A stretch of DNA of 64,000 bases from Hirundichthys speculiger (Eukaryota; Chordata; Actinopteri; Beloniformes; Exocoetidae). Positions 48,463 to 59,070 of this stretch are shown piece by piece (position 1 is the stretch's first letter; the number at the start of each line of letters is the position of its first letter). The notes below the pieces were generated by a model that worked only from the letters and a program-made list of their open reading frames with translations, was not told the origin of the DNA and ran no database searches. A program made the translations under genes and the position numbers. The DNA is taken from positions 124,001-188,000 of the forward strand of contig JAGFBZ010000258.1 of the NCBI GenBank assembly GCA_018398805.1. Reading direction: 5' to 3'.

Positions 48463-49178
48463 TACACTATATTGCCAAAAGTATTTGCTCACCCATCCAA
48501 ATTATGGGAATCAGGTGTTCCAATCACTTCCGTGGCTACAGGTGTATAAAATTAAGCATCTAGGCATGCAGACTGTTTCTACAAACATTTGTGAAAGAAT
48601 GGGTCGCTCTCAGGAGCTCAGTGAATCCCAGGATGCAACTGTGATAGGATGACACCTGTGCAACAAATCCAGTCATGAAATTTCTTCGCTCCTAAATATT
48701 CCACAGTCAACTGTCAGCTGTATTATAAGGAAATGGAAGTGTTTGGAAACGACAGCAACTCAGCCATGTAAACTGATGGAGCGCGGTCAGCAGATGCTGA
48801 AGAGCATAGTGTTAAGAGGTTGCCAACTTTCTGCAGAGTCAATCATTACAGACCTCCAAACCTCATGTGGCCTTCAGATTAGCTCAACAACAGAGCAGAG
48901 AGCTTCATGAATGGGTTTCCATGGTGGAGCAGCTGCATCCAAGCCAGACATCACCAAGTGCAATGCAAAGCGTCGGATGCAGTGGTGTAAAGCAGCCACC
49001 ACTGGACTGTAGAGCAGTGGCCTACACAGAGTTCTGACCTCAACCCGATAAAAGACCTTTGGGATGAATTAGACCATTAGAGCCAAGCCTTCTTTGCCAA
49101 CATCAGTGTGTGACCTCACAAATGCGCTTCTGGAAGAAAAATCCCCATAAACACACTCCTAAACTGTAAGGTCTTTCA
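48463..49178 (+). mobile_element. Tc1-like transposon copy with internal deletion
   Basis: It starts TACACTATATTGCCAAAAGT at 48463. The left end and leader are well preserved ('gtattt..ctcacccatccaa', 'cactt..gtggctacaggtg'), and the transposase start (ATGGGTCGCTCTCAGG near 48599) is readable. At about 49016-49020 it jumps from the region before the first catalytic Asp straight to the 'ctgacctcaacccgata' (SPDLNP-type) region, so the catalytic middle is gone. The reading frame has further shifts, for example a codon change in 'ggatgacacctg'. The right end stops near 49175 without a terminal repeat. Confidence 0.85.
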
Positions 49179-49189
49179 ATCAAAAAAAA

Positions 49190-49700
49190 AACAAAACAAA
49201 AAAACACTTTTTCTGTCGACCTTCTTGATCTTTTGTTCACACAGGAGGGAGAGTGAGAAGCGGACTTCCGCACCCTCGTCCTGATCGTTTGATTTGGAAA
49301 CCGAGGCGCGACCACCCAGCGGTGAGGAAACACGTCTGTTACGTGGATAAATGCGCACTGGCTGACCGCCGGTGTCCTCAACAGTAATAACAATGTAAAA
49401 AAAGCACTTAAAAACATTAACTAAGCTAAGTATCTCTACCCAGACACAAAAGCCTCTAACGCATCTCGCTCCAGAAGTGGTCGATGGTGTTGTGGTGTCC
49501 GGGGAGGATGGCTGACACTGGTAACGGCCGAACCAGTCTCCGGGGAAAGCGGAGGTTGCAGCGTTGCGGTGCAGCCAGGTGTCCTGTAGCACACGTCTGG
49601 AGCCATTGCGCCTCCGAGCTGCACGCGGGTCACTTCTGATGCTTTGGCCGTCCTGAGAAGATGACCGGTTTCCCTTCAAGCCGGTGACTTTGCAGGCAGT
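49190..49700. other. GC-rich segment with a 167-codon minus frame, unrecognised
   Basis: The longest open frame in the window (49176-49679, minus) lies here, with a second frame whose N-terminus is Leu-rich (MFLSAFFTLLLLL, 49103-49417). The two overlap in different frames, and both run into the A-rich junction with the Tc1-like element, so they are probably chance products of GC-rich sequence. No domain, splice site pair or promoter is evident. Confidence 0.3.
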
Positions 49701-50664
49701 GTTGGATGGTTCCCTTTGGCTGAGCGCTTTATTAGATGTCAGTAAGAGGGCCTGACATCACTGTCACACCTTGTCGTAAAACAATAAAACATCGCCGGGC
49801 ATGTTGGGATTTTGAATTTTTTTCTTTTTTTTAGATTCCTTTGTCTCAGGGAACCATGCGGTCTTTGTGTAACCCATGGTATGTGGCCCAACACTATCTG
49901 ACCTGAAGGATATATCAATTCATTAACACAATAATGAAAGCGCAGATTTTGCTTTACTCAATGACACAATAATCACATTTGACTATTACCCAACAAAGAC
50001 AACTCATTAAAGGAATTGATCATCATGTCACTAATCAAGCTAAATTCAGAGAGAATCAAAAATTTGTGACACATAAAATATAGAAAGTTATAACTAGTCC
50101 GTCCGTTTACTAACAGATTCATTAGAGAGCAATTAATCAGCTGCAGTTTTTTATGGCATCAGTCACTTTATGTCATCCAACATGATGTGAAGCACGAAAT
50201 GGTAACATCACTGCTGAACTTGACTTTGCCAGGCAGTGGCAGTCAGCCTGGCTTTCCACTAGCTTGTAAGTTCGGATCAAACTGTTGGCTCTGGGCTACT
50301 GTGGATCTGGACCACTCCCCGCCCGGAGCCTTTATTCATCAAGGCCGCTGAATCGCTGCAAGTCCTTTGGAGCTGTAACCCAAAGAGTGTGCCTCCTGTT
50401 CATAATTAAATTTTTATAGGCAATGATATGGAAAATATGGTGTTTTATGTAACTAGATCACATCTTTTTTTATAGGCAGGGTCATAAAATCAAAGCTCAC
50501 ATAAGGTCCTCCTCTGCTGGGCAGCTGATAAAGCCAGGACGTTTGCCAGAAAGGGAAAAAAAAAAGCCCCCATCCCACTCCCTCTCCACCTCTACACATT
50601 TACCCCCACCACCACCACCATCCCAACACTCAGCGGCTGCACCGCATTTGCACCATGGGAACCT

Positions 50665-50678
50665 GTTACCATGGTTAC
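50665..50678 (+). promoter_or_regulatory. X-box-like (RFX) site GTTACCATGGTTAC
   Basis: Nearly palindromic RFX-type motif with an ATGGCAACC half-site 25-40 bp downstream, in a GC-richer non-repetitive segment. No adjacent transcription start is recognisable. Confidence 0.25.
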
Positions 50679-52540
50679 AGCTGGCAACTGCGCCGCTATA
50701 GGCCCATGGCAACCCACCACCCACCATAACCGCCACCATCATCTCTCTCCTACTGTTTCTTGATCACTTCTTTTTTACTCTTTTCTTCCTCGCTTTCTTC
50801 CCAGTTCCTCCCATTCACCCCCCCGCTCCCACTTTCCCTCACAGCAGCTCCCCGCGCTCCTCTCAGTCTCTCTGAGGTGTTTTACTGTGGTTCATTTCAG
50901 GAGCTGTTTTCCCCTCAGTCTCATTGGACTCATTAGTGTCTTTTACTGTGGCTCCGTCTGTGCTCAGCACCCAGCAGAGCGCACACACAGGCCTGCATGT
51001 CCTCGCGCTGGTGTGCTTCTTTTTTTTTTTTTTTCCCTCCAAACTGCAGTTGTCTACCAGTGTGCAGGCAGGCGCACGCCGCTGTGGGTTTTTCTGAGTG
51101 TTCTCTTCATGCAGGGGCCTGAGCAGCCCATAATTACAGGAGCTTCAGGCTGCTGCTGCCTGTGTTTGATTACAGTGATCAAGGGCCAAGTTATGGAGAC
51201 TAAAAGTGCCATCACCTAGTGTCACTGCACTTGTGTGTCCGTGTGAGCATGGAGAAACCACGAGTTTGCATCACTGGAGCACTGAAACCTGACAAAAAGT
51301 TAAGTCACTCTGTCTGGCAAAAATAAGATGTCTTGAGATGTTTTTTGTTTGTTTGCATTTTTGGTGTCGTTGCCCATTCACTCCAACTGCCTGTGAGTTA
51401 GTTTTTTCGTCTGTGACCCGGCGTGTGCATGCATCTCGAAAGAAAATTTGCTCCAGTGTCTTTTCCAAGTGAGTTGATGTAGAAAAATGCAACAAAGTGA
51501 AATATTTATGTTGGAATTTCACATTAAGAGGAACAAAGTAAACCACTGGGACCCAAAGAAAAATCCTCTCCTGGAGCCAAACGAAGCTAAATAGGTGACC
51601 GTAAGTTTGACGTCCGTGCTGGGATGATGACGCGCAAGTGCTCAGAGGTGGGAGAGAGAGATGTATAGGCCGTTTAGTGAGTGTTACATGTGAGGTCGGA
51701 CAGTGATTGGTGATCATTCATAAATGATGCTGCATAATGTAGTACATCCCCTCAGATGGGAGTGGCTAGCTCAATAAAACATAAGGCCCCCAGTTAGAAA
51801 ATGAAATATTAAAAGCAGGCAGAGAGGATATGGGAGGTGCTGCTCTCTGGGGAATGACTGTGTGCGTCCACGTATGTGTGTTTAAGAAAATACTTGATTA
51901 GCTGAAGATTTGTAAAACACAATTAAACAGTGAACATAGCCTTTAATGATTCAGCACACTTAAATCCTGATACGACGTACGACGTCGTCCTTCCTTCATT
52001 AGCCGCTCAAAGTTCGTCTCTCGGTAGGTCTGCACTGCCTTGTATTAGTGCTGCTATTTTTGTCATAAACGTAGTAGAATGACATACATGTACAGGCAAA
52101 AAAAAAAAGGATAAACCCGTGCTTCGGGAATCGATCAGTATTGTTATTATTCTTCAAGGACCCCTTAGCTGCCCAACAAAGTGCTTGAGGTAAAACACCA
52201 AATTCAGCACTGAACTGCTCCCATACAACATAACAGCAACACAGTAACACTAGGAATTTACAACAGGAGGAAAAATATCAGTTGTTGTGATACAGAACAT
52301 TTTGTGCTTTCTTATGGAAACTAACTATAAATGCTACCAGTCTTGTTGTGTGTTGATTCATTTGCTGACACTGAATGAGCACCAAGCGGTGGTATTCAGC
52401 CGATGCATCTTTCTCTCCATATCTTGTCACAGATGCCTTCTAAACGGCTGCAGATAGAACGAGGACGAGACATCTCGGCGTGTTATCACTCCCCATTTTC
52501 TTTTGCCACTCTGACAAAAAAATTCAAATACACAAAAAAA

Positions 52541-52577
52541 GGGGTGGGGTGGGGGTGGGGGGGGGGGGGGGGGGGGG
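52541..52577 (+). repeat. G tract with quadruplex potential
   Basis: GGGGTGGGGTGGGGGT leads into 21 consecutive G (52557-52577). Four or more G runs in 37 bp satisfy the usual G-quadruplex pattern. Length is likely unstable in sequencing and in vivo. Confidence 0.9.
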
Positions 52578-53642
52578 TTGTAAAGCGAGGGAACTCATTC
52601 TGCCGCTGTTGTCCTGTTGCCTGCTGAGCTGGTGAATGGAGAAAAGAAGCCAGAGAATGGTTTCTGTTCAGGGAGCTTTTCCACATCCACTTCTTGTCAG
52701 GGCCGATACCTCTCTGCCTCTAATAGGGCCACAGAAGAGGACCCGCAGCATCTGCTGTCAAAACCAAATTATCTTCTGTCAACAAAGCAGGAGGGAGAAC
52801 CGAGCCCTGTGGTCAAGCGTGCACATGCGCGCGCACATCTTACTGGATGCCCATTATGGGTGACATAAGGGAGGGACAGTCTATTATACACTCACATGTG
52901 CAGAGTGTCCGTGGGGTCTTAAATACTCTAAAATATAAACATGTGACTCTAAAGCATTCAAAAGTCCTAAATCATGACAAAATCCTGTCTTGAATACACA
53001 TAGTGAGGTCTTTGTTTACTGGATGTTATTTTTGTGTTGCCCCACAGCAGTCTTAAATGCTTGTGTCGCTTCAGAGCCAGTGTTTTAGTTCCTTGTACTT
53101 CTACCGCCTAAAGACACAACTGCATTGGACATTAACTTTCCCATTTTGAAGTTGTTCCACTATGCTTCACTGATTAGTTTTCTAGTGGTGTGCATTTCCG
53201 TGGATAAATGCAAATTCAATAAATCTTGGTGTGAAAGAAACCAAAATTCAAAAGTTGGTGAGGTGTTTTTGTACTTTGTGGAACAAGACGCTAAAGCCAG
53301 TAACTCTCAAGTCTGTGTCTAATTTGAATCAATGGAGACCTTAAAGTGGAGATTCTTTAGTTTCTACAAACTGTGATGAACCATGCAGATAAGAGGAAAT
53401 TGTTACACTGTTTTGGACAATGTTTACCCACTTCAAATGTAACTGGCCTGATAGATAAGTACACACTGGATCAGGATTCTCTAGGTTTGTAGGGAGGAGT
53501 AATGAGAACTAGAAAATTTCGGAGAAATTTTGAGGCGTGGCCCATTAAGCCGCCCGTCAGCGCGGTGACCAGAGTGGCCTGCAGAGTCCTGAGGGGTGGG
53601 TTTTGGGCCTTTTTTGGTGGAATTTTATGGAGCCCCTTTTAG

Positions 53643-54070
53643 GTCATAATTCAATGAATAAATGAATCTATTATTATGAAATACAGGCGTTTATTATTAT
53701 GAAATACGTATCCATTATTATGAAATACATGTTTATTATTATGAAATACATGTTTATTATTATGAAACATGAATAAAAAAACATTATAATGAAAAAATTA
53801 AATTATTAAGAAAAAAAAGAATTATGACCTAGCAGCCAATCACATAAATGGCTCCGCCCCCTCTGCTGTGATTGACACACAAATCATTCTTATGAAAAAC
53901 AAAGCCATTATTATGTAAAAGCTCATTCTTATGAAAAACGAAACCATTATCATAATAATGGGAAATATTTAATAACAATAAACATGCATTTCATAATAAT
54001 GGGAAATATTTCATAATAATAAACGCCTGTATTTCATAATAATAGATTCATTTATTCATTGAATTATGAC
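53643..54070. mobile_element. Foldback (long inverted repeat) element
   Basis: Arms 53643-53706 and 54007-54070 are perfect reverse complements for 64 bp. They extend imperfectly outward ('tatggagcccc' versus 'ggggttccata') and inward through several 'attattatgaaatac' units. The loop near 53820-53885 contains CCAATCACA and TGTGATTGAC, also complementary. Nearly the whole 430 bp can therefore fold into one hairpin. The tandem TATTATTATGAAATACATGT units in the left arm are partly lost in the right arm. There is no coding capacity. Confidence 0.9.
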
Positions 54071-54324
54071 ACAAACGGGGTTCCATAGCCGCAAAGCTAC
54101 AGAAGCTCCGCTCCTGCAGCTTCGCTGTTCTCACTTCAAACGGACTTCCTGCACTGTGTTTATTTATTATTTCTTACTTATTTAAACGTAATAGTTTTTT
54201 TTTCCTGTTTCTTCTTAAAAAAAAAGAAGAAAAAAAGAAAGCGTACAATGTATAATTGCGTACGTAACAAAGAAAGATCTTAAAATGTTGAAGAAAAAAA
54301 AAAAAAAAAAAAAAAAAAAACATT

Positions 54325-54398
54325 GACGAGCCAGAGATTCGAACCCAGACTCCCCGATTGGGAGACGGCGTACCTAACCGTTACGCCACGAAACAGTA
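54325..54398 (-). tRNA. tRNA-like sequence (pseudogene or SINE head) with pol III terminator
   Basis: On the minus strand, TGGCGTAACGGTT (about 54376-54388) is an A box and GGTTCGAATC (54336-54345) a near-perfect B box, spaced as in a tRNA. The anticodon arm can form ('tctcc'/'ggag'), but the loop lacks the invariant T33 and the acceptor strands do not pair. A 27-base T run (54294-54320 as A on the plus strand) follows directly and would terminate pol III. It is therefore a tRNA relic with intact internal promoter elements, not a working tRNA. Confidence 0.5.
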
Positions 54399-55305
54399 CA
54401 GGACCTGGCAGCGCAGTAACAGTTTTTGTCTATCTACCAGTGCTGAGCCAGCCTCCGATCAAAGTCCGATTTCTATGCCCCCGAACAAACTACTCTGATT
54501 CAAAAACGAAATAAGTTTTTGAAAAAATTCTTGAACCGTGAGCGCCACAAGGCTTTCAGGATTACAGGGATATATCTTTTGTTTCTGAAATGCCTACGGT
54601 TTTTAAATGACGGCAGTGTAAAAAGATGAAACTTTTTCTTGTCAGACGAGAGAAATCAGAAATGTCCCCATTGAAATACAATGGAGCTGTGAAGGACCAC
54701 CTTGAAGTCTAGGTTGATTTGACGGAAAACTAAACACCACACAGACACAAAAGTTACATCATCGGAAAGAGGACAAAAATGCCTACGTTTTGATGTTTAA
54801 ATTATGTAGGTTGAGCAAAAGGAGTGGACGTGAAAGAGGAAAAGGCAGGTTTAAAAAGTCGGTTTCTTCTCCCACTAAGCTTGAGTGAGAGATGACGTCA
54901 CTAGAGTGAGAGCAGAGTCTGAAGTAAACTGTAAAAATCATAAAACGTAAATCGCGATTTCTCAAAGACGGTAAATCACAACAATACACGGCTTCAGTAT
55001 GTTATCGGTCAAAGTCTTGTGACCCGTTTAAACTTCGAATGGTGTCTCTGTGATGAAATATGGCCGTGCTAGACAGGTCCAAAGAGGGGTGGGTTTTGAC
55101 CTTATTTTTCTGGAATGCCATTCATTTCTATGGGACCAAAATTGACAGTTTTTTGGGATTATCGTGAAAACCGTTTGATGGAATGCCACCAAAAGTCATA
55201 GCACACCGATCCCGATCGAGCCGGTCGTTTTGATGTATTTTTTATTGGGCTTTTCTCAAAACTGCGGGCCGTGAAAGCCGTCAAAATTTTGACGGAAACA
55301 GAAAA

Positions 55306-55425
55306 GTCGGATAGTAATAGTCGGGCTCCAATGCTTTGCATTGGGCCACGCCTAATAAACGAGAATAAATATGTCGAATAGTAATAGTCGGGCTCCAATG
55401 CTTTGCATTGGGCCACGCCTAATAA
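55306..55425. repeat. 53-bp tandem duplication, 67-bp period
   Basis: Two almost identical copies (55306-55358 and 55373-55425) begin 'gtcg(g/a)atagtaatagtc' and end 'gggccacgcctaataa', separated by 14 bp. They form the right end of the composite repeat. Confidence 0.9.
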
Positions 55426-55443
55426 CTTATGAATAACAGGAAC

Positions 55444-56854
55444 CATGGGCGTAACCATGCACTCTTTGGGGGGGTCGTGTCCCCCCCAATACTGGGAAAA
55501 TACCAATCTGTCCTCCCCAATATTATGTGTAAACATGTTAAATATTTCCTCCTTTTATGAAATCTGGCTCAACAGTCCGTCTCTTGTTATTTCCGAATAT
55601 TTACCGATCAATTTATTTCCGTTTATAAGGAAAACTAAAGTGTGTGACCACCCCCCTCCCAATTGTGCATTTGGTTGCGCCCATTTAACGGCTCTCGGTT
55701 TGAAGCGCCGGCTCCGACAGAGGAAACAATAGAGCATTGAATGTGGAAGAAAGGAGGGAGCAATGTCTTTACCAAAAAGCAGAAAAAACAGGACATACGA
55801 AGTTTTTTCAGACAGTAAGCAACTAGATAGCTAAAGAGGAGTGATGTTGTCATACTGAGTGTGTTGATTTTGAAATTAATTAGAAATATATAACTCGTTA
55901 AAAAGGGCTCAGTTTGTTAGTTGAGCTAGCTAGCTTGAAGTGAAGAGACTGATATGATATGATGCGTCTTCCATGTGTGCAGCTGTTTTCTCTCTCCGTG
56001 TGTCTATGTGTGTGTAACGCTAGTAATACAAGCAAAATATTCAATGTATCAAATTAAAAAGATCCTCAGGGTCAGTTACTGTTCTTCTGGTACAATAATA
56101 ATATCTGATCATAATGCAGGCAGCACAGAGAGACAGGGAGAGGGATGCTGTAAGGACAGACCAGACAGGGACAGTCTCTGAAGACATGGATGATCAGGTG
56201 AGACACTGGAATACAAGACTCAACAGCTTGATGACATTTGTTTTAACCTAAGCCTACGTGTCAGCAGTAAATAAAACTAGTAAGAAAAGCAGAATATTCT
56301 AAATAAACTTTTCCTCAGGGTCAGTTATTCTTCTGGTACAATAATAATATCTGGTCATAATGCAGGTAACACAGAGAGACAGGGAGAGGGATTGTGTAAG
56401 GACAGGCCACACTATTTTTTTTTTTTGTCAAATGAATAAATCTGTATATATATATTAAATTAACATCAATATTTTACATTTAATTCTTTGTACAAATCTG
56501 TGATTTCATTCGCATTAAACATTTCAGTGTAAATGTGCAGACATTCATTTTGAGACAAATCAACAAAATACAAATTAACTTGGAATTAAAAGTTCATCGT
56601 GTGCTATGGACTTTTTGTCATTCCAATCACAATATTTACATCAACATGCTTTAGGCATGTAATTTTTCCCAGCTGGAAGCTATCCTATTCGCTACTATCT
56701 CAGAGAAATTGCAGACTATTCCTTTAAATGTGATTTCAGATGGTCAATAAATAAAAATCACAGAACTGTGGGAAATGCACCTTTAAAAAAAAATTCTGGG
56801 GGAAGGCTCTCATTTGGACCCCCCCCCAATGTCTGTACCATGGTTACGCCCTTG
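55444..56854. mobile_element. hAT-type element, 1,411 bp, exact 8-bp duplication
   Basis: The ends CATGGGCGTAACCATG and (inverted) CAAGGGCGTAACCATG are flanked by the octamer ACAGGAAC on both sides (55436-55443 and 56855-56862). Subterminal runs of C and G (near 55466-55488 and 56819-56828) are also inverted. The 8-bp duplication and CA..TG ends indicate hAT. Inside, a block of about 98 bp is duplicated (56063-56160 and 56312-56407). I recognise no transposase domain, so the copy is non-autonomous or decayed. Confidence 0.9.
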
Positions 56855-56862
56855 ACAGGAAC

Positions 56863-57209
56863 ACACTGGTAATTTTAACCAAGCCAACTGTATTGACCAC
56901 ACACAGAAAAATAACTAGTTTACAAATATTGGTGCCTTTTCACTTATTACATGTCTTTTGAACTGGGTGCACCCATGTTCTTCCTCAAAAAAGAGAAAAA
57001 AGAATGGTTCACTTTTATTATCCTTGGAAGCCCTTCCCTGCAGTCCTACCACACTGATACTGAAGATGAAGAATGGAAAGGCTCTTCCTCAATCCAGAGG
57101 CTCACATGGGTTGCTCGCTATCTCCTCGTCAGGTTGAGAATCCACTCCAACTCCAGAATCTGGAATCCAGGGTATAAAAAAAAACAAAAAAAAAAAACCA
57201 GCTTGTGTA
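56863..57209. other. Short single-copy spacer
   Basis: AT-rich sequence, then GC-richer sequence (57010-57170) ending in an A run, between the hAT element and repeat family A copy 2. The 106-codon plus frame (56951-57271) crosses the repeat border and is not credible. Confidence 0.35.
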
Positions 57210-57861
57210 TTCAGTTCAATTCAATTCAATTTTATTTGTATAGCGTCTGTTACAATGTCAATTGTCTCTAGGTCCTTTACAAAGACCCAGAGCATGACCC
57301 CCTGAGCAAATATCATTAACTAAAGTTATAATATTAAATCCTAATCATGAAAAATGGCAAGTAAAAACTCCCACAGCGTAAGAAAGAAACCTTTAAGCCA
57401 AACAGTGGCAAGAAAAAACTCCACTTTAAGAGGAAGAAACCTTGAGCAGGACCTGGCTCATATGGGGGGACCTTCCTGCTGAAGACCAGCCGGGTAAGGA
57501 AAGAAAAAAAGAGGGGAGGCAGGACAGAGAGAGGATGGAGGACAGAGAGAGGAGATCACACAAATGACTGAATGAAATGACTATATAAACAGATGCAGGT
57601 AGCAGCACTGAGGTGAGATGGTCAGAGGACTAGATCACCAGTCACCACACCAGCCGGCACCCCGAACACATCTACACACACAGGTGGAGGTAAATGCTGG
57701 ATGGACAGAGGATGGAACTGCAAGTCAGCGTGGAACTCAGGAAACTCTGGCCTGCAAACATACAGAAAGAAAAGAGAGAAAAGAGAAAAAAAAGGGGGGC
57801 AAAACAACACAACAAACTACAGGAAAGAAAATGGAGCACAGTTACAGTAACAGGGTGCTCC
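57210..57861. mobile_element. Dispersed repeat family A, copy 2
   Basis: Same ordered blocks and orientation as 6397-7268: TTCAGTTCAATTCAATTCAA start, 'tatagcgtctgttacaatg', 'agaggaagaaaccttgagca', 'catatggggggaccttcctg', purine-rich core and GGGTGCTCC end. The core is about 220 bp shorter, having lost the poly-purine/G-rich part present at 6860-6970 in copy 1. It abuts mariner-type sequence at 57884. Confidence 0.75.
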
Positions 57862-57883
57862 TGTATCATAACAGGACTTATAT

Positions 57884-57980
57884 AAATCTCATAAACCCAT
57901 ATTTTATTCCCATCTGAACATAAAGAACATATCAGATGTTGAAATTAAGACATTTTACTACTTCATAGAAAATAATTTTT
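57884..57980 (-). mobile_element. Mariner-type terminal region, left arm
   Basis: 'aaatctcataaacccatatt' through 'aacatatcagatgttgaaat' to 'cttcatagaaaat' is the reverse complement, at roughly 80-85% by eye, of 61831-61925. The outermost end expected beyond it (the 'ccaacttttttggaactggg' type, seen at 61968-61987) is missing where repeat family A begins. Confidence 0.7.
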
Positions 57981-58043
57981 CAAGATAGTTAGACTGCTTT
58001 CTTTGCACTGAATGGGACTGCATACAATTCTGTTGTACTTTTT

Positions 58044-59070
58044 CTATAGTGACAATAAAAACTCTGATTCATCTGCTATGTTGCCTTCCAGCAGTTCAGT
58101 CCCTTCAGGTGTGATCATCTTTCCTCTCCCAGAAACCATCCGTCCACACTTGTCTCGTCCGAATGACATCCTGATGTCATTTCTGTAGATCCTGGTGATC
58201 CATGCAGAGGAGCTGGCTGATAGTAGCCCCATTTCAGAATCTTGGTGATGATCTGATTGAAGGGGTTCCTATGCAGAACAGCAGAAGGGACAGATTTATC
58301 TTCCACAGCTTCTTGATGAAGACAGTTAGTGTCCTGTTGATCTTATACAGCTTCAAACACTCCAGCATCCATGTGTGTGGCACTGAGTCATAGACTTTTT
58401 CGTGGTCAATCCAGGCAGTCCACAGGTTGGTCCTCCTGGTATTACAGTCCCAGGTGACTACTCTATCAACCAATAGCTGGCACTGTGTCCCTCTGTTGTT
58501 ACTGCTACTCCTTTTCTGTGCTCTGCTTATAAATTGATACATGTTTTTCCTCATCTAAGCCACTATAATGCCTAAGAGGAGCTTCCACATGGTGCTGAGG
58601 CAGGTTTTAGACTGTTAGATGGATGCTATTGTTGCCTTCTGGGGGTCCTTTGTTATGACTGTCCGGCCTCAGGTTAGACACTCTGGGTGGGTCCTTGACC
58701 ATGGCAGCTGGTTCATTTGTGCTGCTTGATGTTCACGGAACGTATTTAGGTTCTTCAACCATTAGGCGTAATTCATGCCAGGCCCTGGCTCTGTCAAACT
58801 CTTCATTTTGGCCACTCTTTCTTGGATGTCTGCCATTGTGATGACTACTGGGTCTTGTTCTGGGAGGTTTCTGTTTCCACTAGGCATCAGTGTTATGTGT
58901 CACCACCTTGTCCAAGATACTCTGCTGCCACCGTACTACCCTGCCACTGAGAGTACACCTTAGATGGATCCTTGGGAATATTCTGTTTATTCTACTGGAC
59001 TCTGCTTCTCTACTGTACCTGTATCTCTTCAGTTTTGATGTGTCATGTTCCCTGTGGTGTGGATAGACTG
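58044..59070 (-). pseudogene. R2-like LINE reverse transcriptase relic
   Basis: Minus-strand blocks, in order: SREAESSRINRIF (about 59010), a frame-shifted SNLRP-type region (about 58670), RAQKRSSSNNRGTQCQLLVD, RTNLWTAWIDHEKVYDSVPH (first catalytic Asp box, about 58400-58450), LECLKLYKINRTL, NPFNQIITKI, TRIYRNDIRMSFG, DKCGRMVSGRGK and EGTELLEGNIAD (about 58090). These match a fish LINE usually annotated as R2-type. The YMDD active-site box expected between 'QIITK' and 'RIYRND' is deleted, and there are several frameshifts. The zinc-finger N-terminus and endonuclease C-terminus are absent. It is dead. Confidence 0.85.

Larger units (their letters stand above)
49701..53532. other. Single-copy sequence, no gene recognised
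   Basis: This contains CCACCACC-type low complexity at 50586-50626, a T run at 51020-51034, AT-rich stretches and the G tract listed separately. The GC-richer segment 50600-51200 includes an X-box-like site. Frames of up to 148 codons (51271-51717, minus) have no recognisable domain. Confidence 0.35.
53533..55420. mobile_element. Composite unclassified repeat, about 1.9 kb
   Basis: AGGCGTGGCCCA (53533-53544) is mirrored by TGGGCCACGCCT (55409-55420). The interior holds the foldback at 53643-54070, a tRNA-like unit, and then wording I know from a fish repeat ('ccccattgaaatacaatgga', 'tttatgggatt..cgtgaaa', 'gggctccaatgctttgcatt'). The right end is duplicated in tandem. I cannot show a target-site duplication, so it may be several elements side by side. 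Minus-strand frames here, such as 55159-55536, reflect the repeat and not a gene. Confidence 0.5.

Noticed and set aside
49103..49679. Longest minus-strand open frames (167 codons; and a 104-codon frame with a signal-peptide-like start)
   Set aside because: The two overlap in different frames, end in the A-rich border of a Tc1-like element, and show no domain. GC-rich composition explains the absence of stops.
51271..51717. 148-codon minus-strand frame as a gene
   Set aside because: No recognisable domain, no splice or promoter context, and composition is typical of the surrounding non-coding DNA.
54325..54398. Functional tRNA gene
   Set aside because: A and B boxes are good, but the anticodon loop lacks T33 and the acceptor stem does not pair. 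It is kept only as a tRNA-like relic.
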